Shown: positions 40,497 to 49,676 of the stretch, piece by piece
How the letters are laid out: each line of letters starts with the position of its first letter
Position numbering within the stretch: position 1 is the first letter of the stretch
Assembly (NCBI GenBank): GCA_014803415.1
Contig: JAAVBZ010000045.1
Coordinates: 266,920-330,919 of the forward strand
Length of the DNA stretch: 64,000 nt
Source of the DNA: Lachnospiraceae bacterium
Lineage (GTDB): Bacteria > Bacillota > Clostridia > Lachnospirales > Lachnospiraceae
Direction: 5' to 3'
Made by a program: the position numbers and the translations under genes
The notes under the pieces: model-generated
The model's input: only the letters and a program-made list of their open reading frames with translations
Told to the model about the DNA's origin: nothing
Database searches by the model: none

Positions 40497-41450
40497 TTAC
40501 CATATTCCTTTCTGCATCATAACATCTGTCATAAAGTCAAGTATCCTGGCATCATCATAGTTAAAATCCTGTTTGTTGATCCAGACCACATCTTTTTCCC
40601 TGCGAAACCATGTCAGCTGTCTTTTGGCAAAATGCCTGGAATCTCTTTTGATCAGATAAACAGCCTCCTCCAAAGTAATCTCTCCGTCAAGATAAGATAA
40701 CATTTCCTTATAACCAAGGCCCTGCATGGATACCATATCCTTGTGATACCCCATATCCTTAAGATGTTTTACTTCATCTATCAGTCCTTCTTCAAGCATC
40801 GCATCTACACGTTTGTCAATCCTCTCATACAGCTTATTTCTGTCATCATTTAAAACAAAATAACAGGAATTATAAGCAGATTCTTTTTCCCTCTGTTCTT
40901 TATTATGCCGGGAAATAGGGATCTTGTTGAGCTCATAGAATTCCAGCGCCCGGATCAGGCGTTTCACATTGTTCTCATGAATCTCTTCTGCCGCTTCAGG
41001 ATCCACCTCTTCAAGCTTTTTATGAAGATAAGAATTTCCTTTATCCCGGGCAAGCTTTTCCAATTTCTCCCTGACTCTTGTATTTTCCTGCTCCGGTTCA
41101 AACGCTATATCATAAAGAAGGGCCTGAATGTAAAATCCGGTTCCTCCCGCCACGATAGGAATATGATCATTTTTGTAAATACCCTTAAGAGCTTTCTTGG
41201 CCATCTGCTGAAAAGTGTAGACATTAAACTCATCTTCCGGATTTAATACATCTACAAGATAATGAGGAATCCCCTTCATCTCTTCCTTTTTGATCTTGGC
41301 AGAACCAATATCCATATATCTGTATACCTGCATGGAATCAGCGGAGATGATCTCTCCGCCGATTTTTTTGGCAAGTTTAATTGACAATTCTGTCTTGCCT
41401 GCCGCTGTCGGTCCCGTTAAGATTACAAGCGGTCTTTTTTCTCCTGTCAT
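40497..41450 (-). CDS. miaA: tRNA dimethylallyltransferase
   Basis: ILTGPTAAGKTELSIKLAKKIGGEIISADSMQVYRYMDIGSAKI. Confidence 0.97.
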   Translation of the reverse strand: MTGEKRPLVILTGPTAAGKTELSIKLAKKIGGEIISADSMQVYRYMDIGSAKIKKEEMKGIPHYLVDVLNPEDEFNVYTFQQMAKKALKGIYKNDHIPIVAGGTGFYIQALLYDIAFEPEQENTRVREKLEKLARDKGNSYLHKKLEEVDPEAAEEIHENNVKRLIRALEFYELNKIPISRHNKEQREKESAYNSCYFVLNDDRNKLYERIDKRVDAMLEEGLIDEVKHLKDMGYHKDMVSMQGLGYKEMLSYLDGEITLEEAVYLIKRDSRHFAKRQLTWFRREKDVVWINKQDFNYDDARILDFMTDVMMQKGIW

Positions 41451-43321
41451 GATACGACCCTCTTGAATTTCTTTTCTATCTCATATTTGCTCATGGAAAT
41501 AATAGTAGGTCTTCCGTGAGGACAATGGTAAGGATTATCAAGTGCTAACAGTTCATCGATCAAAGCCTCCATTTCCTGCATTTCCATACTGTTATTTCCT
41601 TTTACTGCCGACTTACATGCCATGGAAGCCAGTTTATGTAAAATCACATCTGGCGCACCCTTCATAGGATTTTCAGAAAGTTCATCCATGACTTCTGTAA
41701 ACAACTTCTTTTCATTACAGCCATACAAGTCAGAAGGAACACTTCTTAGAGCATAAGAGCCGCCTCCAAATTCTTCTATTTCAAATCCAAGCTGTTCAAA
41801 ATAATCCATATATTCCTTTAACAGCTCTTCTTCTTTTCCGGTAAGTGAAAGCACTAAAGGCGGATTGACCATCTGCATGGAAACTGTTTTTTGCTGAAGT
41901 TCTTTCACAAGACGCTCATATTTTACCTTTTCATGAGCTGCATGCTGATCCACAAAAAGCAGTTTATCCTTATAAGCGATCAGCCAGTATGTATCAAAAA
42001 TCTGTCCCAGTATATGATACTCATTTCTGGCGTCGGCGGTCAGGATCTTTTCCTCAAATAAGTTCATCTGAACAGGTTTTTCAACGACGATATGTTCGTC
42101 TGCCTTGATGATATTTGAATGGTTTCCTGCATTTTGCCCTTTTGTTCTTTCATTTGTCTGCCCAAATATCCGGTTTTGCACACTTTTTTGCAAGATGGGA
42201 GGGATGCCCGGCTGATCATCTTCTTTTACCAGGTTTGCGATCCTTTTTGCTTCAAAAGGCTCCGGTACTTTGGCATAAGTATTTTTTTCCGCTTTCTCCT
42301 CATCCAGAAGTACCTTGGGAATCATCTCAATCTCATGAAGTTTTTCATGGATGACACCGGAAAGAAAAGAGTACATCTCATTTCCTTTATGAATACGGAT
42401 CTGCATCTTGGAAGGATGTACATTTACATCAATTTCCTGTGGGTCTATTGTAAAGTGCAGAACAGCAAAAGGAAACTTATGCTGCATTACATATTGCCTG
42501 TACCCTTCTTCAATCGCCTTGGAAATAATATCATCTTTAACGAATCTTCCATTCACAAAGTATATTTCAAAATTCCGGTTGGAACGGTTTATTTCCGGCT
42601 TGCCGATATAGCCAAAGACACGGCAAAGTCCGCTTTTTGCTTCAAAAGGAATGACAGCCTCTGCCATTTCCCTTCCATAGATCCGGTAAATAACCTCCTT
42701 TAAGTCTCCGTTTCCCGAAGTATGGAATCGTACCTGTCCGCCGTTAACGAACTTAACGGAAATATCGGGTCTGGATAATGCAATATGTTCCATCAGATCC
42801 GAAACATACCCGCCTTCTGTCTGAGGCTGCTTTAAGAATTTTTTTCTGGCAGGAGTATTATAAAACAGGTTATGGACCAGAAATGTGGTTCCGCAGGGAG
42901 CGCCGATTTCTTCTATATCCTCTTCTACTCCCCCTGCAATGGAATATTTAATTCCTGTAAGGTCATGTTCTGTCTTGGTGATCACTTCCACCTGCGAGAC
43001 TGCGGCAATACTGGAAAGAGCCTCACCCCGAAAACCAAGGCTGTCCACAAAATTCAAATCTTCAATGGATTTGATCTTACTGGTGGCATGACGCAAAAAA
43101 GCCTTTTTTATCTGATCTTTCTCAATTCCACAGCCATTATCGGTAACACGTATCAGAGAAATCCCGCCCTCTTTCAGTTCTACCGTAATGGCCCCTGCGC
43201 CTGCATCAATGGCATTTTCTATCAGTTCTTTCACCACGCTGGAAGGCCGTTCCACCACCTCTCCGGCTGCGATCTGATCGATAGTGCTCTGACTTAAAAG
43301 ATTGATTTCCGGCATACTCAT
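41447..43321 (-). CDS. mutL: DNA mismatch repair protein MutL
   Basis: INLLSQSTIDQIAAGEVVERPSSVVKELIENAIDAGA, TDNGCGI, GFRGEALSSIAAVS; C-terminal DQHAAHEKVKYE. Confidence 0.97.
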   Translation of the reverse strand: MSMPEINLLSQSTIDQIAAGEVVERPSSVVKELIENAIDAGAGAITVELKEGGISLIRVTDNGCGIEKDQIKKAFLRHATSKIKSIEDLNFVDSLGFRGEALSSIAAVSQVEVITKTEHDLTGIKYSIAGGVEEDIEEIGAPCGTTFLVHNLFYNTPARKKFLKQPQTEGGYVSDLMEHIALSRPDISVKFVNGGQVRFHTSGNGDLKEVIYRIYGREMAEAVIPFEAKSGLCRVFGYIGKPEINRSNRNFEIYFVNGRFVKDDIISKAIEEGYRQYVMQHKFPFAVLHFTIDPQEIDVNVHPSKMQIRIHKGNEMYSFLSGVIHEKLHEIEMIPKVLLDEEKAEKNTYAKVPEPFEAKRIANLVKEDDQPGIPPILQKSVQNRIFGQTNERTKGQNAGNHSNIIKADEHIVVEKPVQMNLFEEKILTADARNEYHILGQIFDTYWLIAYKDKLLFVDQHAAHEKVKYERLVKELQQKTVSMQMVNPPLVLSLTGKEEELLKEYMDYFEQLGFEIEEFGGGSYALRSVPSDLYGCNEKKLFTEVMDELSENPMKGAPDVILHKLASMACKSAVKGNNSMEMQEMEALIDELLALDNPYHCPHGRPTIISMSKYEIEKKFKRVVS

Positions 43322-43335
43322 GTCCTTTCTTTTCT

Positions 43336-45981
43336 CTACCATCTGTTCTTTAACTTGTTCTGGAGCTTATAAAGCGTATTTAATGCATCAAGAGGCGTGA
43401 GATTGGAAATGTCGATTTCCTTCAGCTCTTGAATTACATCCTCATCTTTGACTGCATCAAAAAGTGACATCTGACTTAAATCAACTTCATCATATTTAAC
43501 AGGTTTTCTTTTGGTATCTTTTTGATCCACTGCAATGCTCTGTACCTTTTCAAGAATATCATTGTCACTGAGCTGCTTTACAATTTCCTTTGCCCTGTCA
43601 ATGACCATATCCGGAACGCCTGCAAGTTTGGCTACTTGAATACCATAGCTGCGGTCTGCACCGCCTTTTATGATCTTACGTAAAAAGACAATGTCATCAC
43701 CTTTTTCCTTAACGGCAATGCAATAATTGTTTACATTGCTCATTTTTCCTTCCAGCTCTGTCAGTTCATGATAATGGGTTGCAAACAGTGTCTTGGCTCC
43801 TAGCAGTTTTCGGTTGCTGATATGCTCGATCACAGCCCAGGCTATGCTCAGCCCGTCAAAAGTAGAGGTCCCCCGTCCTATTTCATCCAGAATAAGAAGG
43901 CTGTTTGCCGTAGCGTTACGCAGGATATTGGCAACTTCGTTCATTTCCACCATAAAGGTACTCTGCCCGCTGGCAAGATCATCGGAAGCGCCTACTCGGG
44001 TGAAGATTCTGTCTACGATACTGATATTGGCACTGTCTGCGGGCACAAAACATCCGATCTGAGCCATCAGGACTATTAACGCCGTTTGCCTCATATAGGT
44101 GGATTTACCGGCCATATTGGGGCCTGTTATGATCGATACACAGTGCTTATGGTTATCCAGATAGGTATCATTGGAGATAAACATATCACTGTCTATCATA
44201 TTCTCTACCACCGGGTGGCGCCCACCCTTTATATTAATGATTCCTTTTTCATTGATGGCAGGTCTTACATAACGGTTTCTTTCCGCCACCAGTGAAAAAG
44301 ACGCAAAAACATCCAGCATGGCAATTGCCCTTGCAGTTTTCTGGATCCGCTCGATCTCTCCGGCAACCGAATCCCTGATCTTACAGAACATATCATATTC
44401 CAGCGTATAAAGCTTATCTTCTGCATTCAATATGGAATCCTCCAGCTCTTTCAGCCGTGGATTACTGTATCTTTCCGCATTGGCAAGCGTCTGTTTTCTG
44501 ACATAATCCTCCGGAACAAGATTCTGATAGGAATTGGTAACTTCAAAATAATAACCAAATACTTTATTGTATTTGATCCTGAGATTTTTAATACCGGTCC
44601 TTATCCTGTCTTCTTCCTCCAGCTGCATAAGCCAGTTTTTACCCTCTGTTTTCGCATGGCGCAGCTTGTCAATTGTCTCATCAAATCCTTCCCGGATGAT
44701 ACCGCCCTCCCGGACAGATATAGGCGGTTCTTCTATGATCGCGCTGTCAATTAATGTACATATATCCTCAAGTCCGTCAATGGATGAATTTATTTCCGAA
44801 AGAAGTCCTTTATCAAAATCGTTCAAAAGGGTTTTGATATGAGGAAGCATTTTAAGCGAATTCCTGAAGGCTATCAGGTCTCTCGGATTTGCCGTTTTGT
44901 AGCTGACTTTGCCAAGAAGCCTTTCCAGATCATAAATAGGATTTAAATATTCTCTGATCTCATCCCTTACCATAGGCTGCCGGCTAAGCGTCTCCACCGC
45001 ATTAAGTCTTTCCTCGATCTGGTCCTTATCAATAAGAGGCTGCTCAATATATTTCCGCATACATCTGGCGCCCATTGCTGTTTTTGTCTTATCAAGCACC
45101 CATAAAAGGGACCCTTTTTTCTGCTTTTCACGCAAGGTTTCCGTCAGTTCCAGGTTCCTTCTTGTGGAACTGTCAAGCAACATATATCTGCCCAGCACAT
45201 AGGGGTATAAATGAGTAAAATGGGCCAGCGCTGTTTTCTGGGTATCATAAAGATACTGAAGAAGGGATCCTGCTGCAATAAGTCCTATGGGAAAATCTTC
45301 GATCCCCATGCCATTCAGCGTATTTACATGAAAATGTTTCAAAAGACATTTCCTGCATCTGTCCTCATCATAGAAGTGGGGTTCCAAAGCATAAAAAGTA
45401 ATGCCAAGTCTTCCCTTAAGATCCTGAAGATCGATACCGCTGACAAGCAAGGCATCATTACAGATAATCTCACTGGGCATGTAGCGATTGATCTCATCCA
45501 AAAGCTTTTTATCATCTTCCACTTCCGTCAGATAATAATCCCCTGTGGTGACATCTGCAATAGAAATGCCTGTTTTTTCCTGAAAATAAGCAATGCTCAT
45601 AAGATAATTGTTCTTACCTGAGTCCATAGCCTGAATATCCAGATTGGTGCCGGGAGTTACAATTCTTACCACTTCTCGTTTCACTAAACCTTTGGCAAGC
45701 TTGGGATCCTCTACCTGTTCGCAGATAGCCACTTTATATCCTTTCGATACCAGTTTATTTAAATACCCCTCCACCGCATGGTAAGGCACTCCGCACATAG
45801 GAGCTCTCTCTTCCTGTCCGCAGTTCTTACCCGTCAGAGTGATCTCAAGTTCTTTGGATGCAGTAAGCGCGTCTTCAAAGAACATTTCATAAAAATCTCC
45901 AAGCCTGTAAAATAAAATACAATCCGGATATTCCTCTTTTGTCTCCAGATACTTTTGCATCATGGGAGTCATTTCTGCCAT
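43336..45981 (-). CDS. mutS: DNA mismatch repair protein MutS
   Basis: MTPMMQKYLETKEEYPDCILFYRLGDFYEMFFEDA, ITGPNMAGKSTYMRQTALIVLMAQIG, DEIGRGTSTFDGLSIAWAV. Confidence 0.98.
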   Translation of the reverse strand: MAEMTPMMQKYLETKEEYPDCILFYRLGDFYEMFFEDALTASKELEITLTGKNCGQEERAPMCGVPYHAVEGYLNKLVSKGYKVAICEQVEDPKLAKGLVKREVVRIVTPGTNLDIQAMDSGKNNYLMSIAYFQEKTGISIADVTTGDYYLTEVEDDKKLLDEINRYMPSEIICNDALLVSGIDLQDLKGRLGITFYALEPHFYDEDRCRKCLLKHFHVNTLNGMGIEDFPIGLIAAGSLLQYLYDTQKTALAHFTHLYPYVLGRYMLLDSSTRRNLELTETLREKQKKGSLLWVLDKTKTAMGARCMRKYIEQPLIDKDQIEERLNAVETLSRQPMVRDEIREYLNPIYDLERLLGKVSYKTANPRDLIAFRNSLKMLPHIKTLLNDFDKGLLSEINSSIDGLEDICTLIDSAIIEEPPISVREGGIIREGFDETIDKLRHAKTEGKNWLMQLEEEDRIRTGIKNLRIKYNKVFGYYFEVTNSYQNLVPEDYVRKQTLANAERYSNPRLKELEDSILNAEDKLYTLEYDMFCKIRDSVAGEIERIQKTARAIAMLDVFASFSLVAERNRYVRPAINEKGIINIKGGRHPVVENMIDSDMFISNDTYLDNHKHCVSIITGPNMAGKSTYMRQTALIVLMAQIGCFVPADSANISIVDRIFTRVGASDDLASGQSTFMVEMNEVANILRNATANSLLILDEIGRGTSTFDGLSIAWAVIEHISNRKLLGAKTLFATHYHELTELEGKMSNVNNYCIAVKEKGDDIVFLRKIIKGGADRSYGIQVAKLAGVPDMVIDRAKEIVKQLSDNDILEKVQSIAVDQKDTKRKPVKYDEVDLSQMSLFDAVKDEDVIQELKEIDISNLTPLDALNTLYKLQNKLKNRW

Positions 45982-46007
45982 AATTCCACCATCCTAAAGT
46001 ACAATCA

Positions 46008-47444
46008 CTAAACTAATTCACCAATATAATAAAATCCATGACATTCTTTCAGGTAAACAGATACGATCTTACCAACCAGTTCCTTATCCCCTTTAAAATG
46101 AACGATGGTATTATTGGAAAGACGCCCCGTAAGCAATTCTTCATCCTGCTCATTGACTTCCTCCACAAGCGCCTTAAGGGTCTGCCCCTTTAGGAGAGAT
46201 ACTCTTTCTCTTGCTGTATCCTGAACTACCTTTAAGAGTCTGTCAAATCCTTCCTTTACTACCTCTTCCGGCACCTGATCTTCCATAGCGGCGGCAGGCG
46301 TTCCCGTCCTTTTGGAATAAATAAAGGTAAAAGCATTGTCATATTTAACTTTTTGGACTACATCTATAGTCTCATCCACATCTTCTTTGGTTTCACCGGG
46401 AAATCCTACAATGATATCTGTAGTAATGGCAATATCCGGAATTTCTTTTCTGATCTTTAAAGCCAGATCCAGATATTGCTGTTTTGTATAACGGCGGTTC
46501 ATGCGTTCTAAGATTCTGGTGGATCCTGACTGCAGCGGCAGATGGAGGTGTCTGCATATTTTCTTTGAATCCTTCATCACCTGGATCAATTCATCGGAAA
46601 GATCTTTCGGATGGGACGTCATAAAACGAATCCTTTCAAGGCCCTCTATCTTTTCTACTTCCTGAAGAAGCTGTGCAAAGGTCATGGGCTCGTCCAGGTT
46701 CTTGCCGTAGGAATTTACATTCTGACCAAGCAGCATAACTTCTACTACCCCGTCTGCCACAAGTTCTTCAATTTCCCTGATAATATCCTGGGGATTTCTG
46801 CTCCTCTCCCGGCCCCTTACATATGGTACAATACAGTAGCTGCAAAAATTATTACATCCGAACATAATATTGATACCGGATTTAAAGGGATATTTCCTTT
46901 CTATGGGCAGATCCTCAACAATCTGATCGGTATCCTCCCAAATGTCAATGATCATTTCCTTACTTTCAAACATGGCAACAAGAAGCTCTGCAAATTTGTA
47001 TATGTTATGAGTACCGAAGATCAGATCCACAAAACGATAGCTGTGCCTGATCTTATCGATCACAGAAGGTTCCTGCATCATGCACCCGCAAAGCGCAACT
47101 TTCTTATGAGGATTTTTCTTTTTCAGACTGTTTAAAAAACCCAGTCTGCCGTAAACTCTCTGATTGGCATTGTCCCGGACAGTACATGTATTATAAATAA
47201 CAAAATCCGCATCTTCATCATCGATCAATCGATATCCTGCCTTTTCAAGAATACCCGCCAGCTTTTCGGAATCCCTGGCATTCATCTGACACCCGAACGT
47301 AGTCACGCAGCAGGTTGGCGTTCTGTTAAGCTTACCGGCAAGAGTCTCCACATATCCTTTCGCTTTTTCCATGTACATATGCTGACGCTCTGTTTCCTTA
47401 GCACCATCCAGCTTTTCTGTTAACTGCATTTTTATCTCATTCAT
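46008..47444 (-). CDS. miaB: tRNA-2-methylthio-N6-dimethylallyladenosine synthase
   Basis: TFGCQMNARDSEKLAGILE, GCNNFCSYCIVPYVRGRERSR, LPLQSGSTRILERMNRRYT. Confidence 0.97.
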   Translation of the reverse strand: MNEIKMQLTEKLDGAKETERQHMYMEKAKGYVETLAGKLNRTPTCCVTTFGCQMNARDSEKLAGILEKAGYRLIDDEDADFVIYNTCTVRDNANQRVYGRLGFLNSLKKKNPHKKVALCGCMMQEPSVIDKIRHSYRFVDLIFGTHNIYKFAELLVAMFESKEMIIDIWEDTDQIVEDLPIERKYPFKSGINIMFGCNNFCSYCIVPYVRGRERSRNPQDIIREIEELVADGVVEVMLLGQNVNSYGKNLDEPMTFAQLLQEVEKIEGLERIRFMTSHPKDLSDELIQVMKDSKKICRHLHLPLQSGSTRILERMNRRYTKQQYLDLALKIRKEIPDIAITTDIIVGFPGETKEDVDETIDVVQKVKYDNAFTFIYSKRTGTPAAAMEDQVPEEVVKEGFDRLLKVVQDTARERVSLLKGQTLKALVEEVNEQDEELLTGRLSNNTIVHFKGDKELVGKIVSVYLKECHGFYYIGELV

Positions 47445-47474
47445 TGATTACCTCGTACGCTAATTTTTATTTTC

Positions 47475-48212
47475 TTACTCATTTACTTTGTAAAGATAGG
47501 CTTTGCCTCTTTTCCCCTCCTGCCTGATCACCTGCAGATAATTTAAAATATGAAGCACTCTTCCTGCTTCTTCCTTTCGGATCTTAACGCTCTTTGCAAA
47601 CTCCGCTGCAGTAAAAGGCTCTTCCAGTTCATAAGGAATAAGCTGCACATAGTCCTCTACCCTGTCAAAACGGATTTCATCAACCATGGCTACAGGAATC
47701 CTGTCATACCGGCAGGAGCCCTTTTTTTTATCTTTGCTCCAGCCGTTCAAAAGCCGGTATTCTTCAATATTCAGAAGCGGGAAACAAAGTTTCAGATTCT
47801 TATTTGGCAGATATGATTTGATCTTGTACAGTTCATAAAAGGCTTTATAAATATTGCCCTTAACAGGACTTTTACGCAGCTGTGAACATTCTCCCGTCTC
47901 TTCATCGATCCAGGAAAGCCATTTAATATAGGGAATCGGATAAACAATGGTAACCGGATATTCCGGCAAAAAGCTCTCCAGTTTTCCTCTCATCTTATTA
48001 AAATTGGCCGTCTGAATTTCAATGATCTCTTTTCCGGTAAAAATATCCGCCACATATCCGTTAACAGATATTTCCTGCATATCCCTGGAAGGCGCATAAT
48101 AATCCTTTAACACGGCATGGACTGTCTTTTCCTGAAGGGTACCGATACCGTTTCTCTCTCTTTGTGTGCTTACAATTCTGCTTTTTATCGCTTCAAACCG
48201 CTGTTCATCCAT
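47475..48212 (-). CDS. Uncharacterised protein with possible PD-(D/E)XK-like core and C-terminal winged helix
   Basis: GYVADIFTGKEIIEIQTANFNKMRGKLESFLPEYPVTIVYPIP; C-terminal FTAAEFAKSVKIRKEEAGRVLHILNYLQVIRQ. Confidence 0.55.
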   Translation of the reverse strand: MDEQRFEAIKSRIVSTQRERNGIGTLQEKTVHAVLKDYYAPSRDMQEISVNGYVADIFTGKEIIEIQTANFNKMRGKLESFLPEYPVTIVYPIPYIKWLSWIDEETGECSQLRKSPVKGNIYKAFYELYKIKSYLPNKNLKLCFPLLNIEEYRLLNGWSKDKKKGSCRYDRIPVAMVDEIRFDRVEDYVQLIPYELEEPFTAAEFAKSVKIRKEEAGRVLHILNYLQVIRQEGKRGKAYLYKVNE

Positions 48213-48226
48213 AATAATACGCCAGT

Positions 48227-48652
48227 TTATTTTCGTTCCAAAAACAGTTTTCTGGATATAAAGTTATAGACCATAACAATTCCTGTTGCAATGATGGAGC
48301 TTATGGATACCATTAATTTATTTGATATTGCAGCCTGTAAAAAGATGCTCTTTGCATAAGCAATATCTATACATATATACATTACCACTTCATTAATTAA
48401 CAGTCCGAATGCCGACAGAATTATAAATACCGTAAATTCCTTGGACTTGTCCATTTCTTTTTTCTGGGTAAATACGAATTTGATACTCAATATGTAATTA
48501 ACTACTGCGGAAACAACAAAACCCAGGAACTTGGAAATCAGATAATGCACACCGAATATATTCGCAAGCCCTGTTGTGATTCCAAAATCGATCAGAAAGC
48601 ATACAAATCCTACCACGCCGAATTTCAGGATTTGTTCCATTAGTTTTTTCAT
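48227..48652 (-). CDS. GtrA family membrane protein
   Basis: LKFGVVGFVCFLIDFGITTGLANIFGVHYLISKFLGFVVSAVVNYILSIKFVF. Confidence 0.9.
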   Translation of the reverse strand: MKKLMEQILKFGVVGFVCFLIDFGITTGLANIFGVHYLISKFLGFVVSAVVNYILSIKFVFTQKKEMDKSKEFTVFIILSAFGLLINEVVMYICIDIAYAKSIFLQAAISNKLMVSISSIIATGIVMVYNFISRKLFLERK

Positions 48653-48771
48653 ACTCCATCTCCATCTTTTTTCTATTAAGAATGCCATGTTATCAGCATA
48701 CACAGGCTATTATAACATGACATTCCAATTTTTAAATATAAAATTTTTTAATATTCTGTTTTTTAAGTCAA

Positions 48772-49071
48772 TTAGTCATTATTATCCCGGGGTCCTTCAC
48801 AGCCGCAGGTTCCCTGGCCAGAAAATGAAGTAAACGATCTGGGTTCTAAACGAGGTTCAGAACGGACTTCCGATCTGCATCCACATCCTTCATTCTCTTC
48901 CCTGCGCTCTTCGCGTCCCCTGCCGCTTCCGCCATTACAGCTGTTTTCGCGTTCTCTTCTGTTTCCACATCCACAACTATTTTCCTGTTCTCTTTGGTTT
49001 CCACAGCTGCCGTTTCTACCGTTATTATTACCACAGCATAAAAGCAGTGCCAGTAAAATAAGACAATTCAT
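48772..49071 (-). CDS. Small secreted/membrane-anchored Cys-, Arg-, Glu-rich low-complexity protein
   Basis: MNCLILLALLLCCGNNNGRNGSCGNQREQENSCGCGNRRERENSCNGG...; AAAGGAG RBS. Confidence 0.6.
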   Translation of the reverse strand: MNCLILLALLLCCGNNNGRNGSCGNQREQENSCGCGNRRERENSCNGGSGRGREERREENEGCGCRSEVRSEPRLEPRSFTSFSGQGTCGCEGPRDNND

Positions 49072-49133
49072 ATTATTATCACTCCTTTTCCATATGCTTT
49101 ATCATATGCAGGAGTAATGAAAAGGTTAATGAA

Positions 49134-49676
49134 TCACCGTCTTTTATGGAGGAGATGCTTTCGAATGTATGCAAAAGTCTTCTCTTCCCCTTTTTCCGAA
49201 AGCATAACAAGAAGCTTTTCTAAAAGCGCTCTGGTTTCCGGATGAATGACAGCGTTTTCGATTCCCTTCCTGTAATAGTCAAGGGGATCACCCTGTGTAT
49301 ATTTTTCTCCATTATAAATCTTGGAAGCTGCTATCCTGTCCATAAACATCTCAACAACATATCTTACCGGCATTTTAGCAGGCGCAAAACCGCCCGGTAT
49401 TGCCGTGCTGTAATCCAGCCAATATTCATAATGGTGCTTATTCCGTCCCTTGTGGTGAAGCCATGCGCTTGAATATCCCAAATCTTCTCTTTCCGCATTG
49501 TTAGGACTTCTGTTCCCCTGATAATATTTCATTCCCACCAGGAATTCTGAAGGACTGTACTTGGACAGATCATGAAGCAGTCCCTGTTTATACAGCCCTA
49601 CCTTAAAGCAGCCATGCATCACCAGCATTTTATGTTTTGTAATCGTTTTAAAATGTTTCCATGCCTTCTTTAACAT
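49134..49676 (-). CDS. DUF5662 family protein
   Basis: HKMLVMHGCFKVGLYKQGLLHDLSKYSPSEF, HHKGRNKHHYEYWLDY. Confidence 0.85.
   Translation of the reverse strand: MLKKAWKHFKTITKHKMLVMHGCFKVGLYKQGLLHDLSKYSPSEFLVGMKYYQGNRSPNNAEREDLGYSSAWLHHKGRNKHHYEYWLDYSTAIPGGFAPAKMPVRYVVEMFMDRIAASKIYNGEKYTQGDPLDYYRKGIENAVIHPETRALLEKLLVMLSEKGEEKTFAYIRKHLLHKRR

Noticed and set aside
42119-42703. 194-aa + strand ORF antisense to mutL
   Set aside because: Shadow ORF of a confident conserved gene
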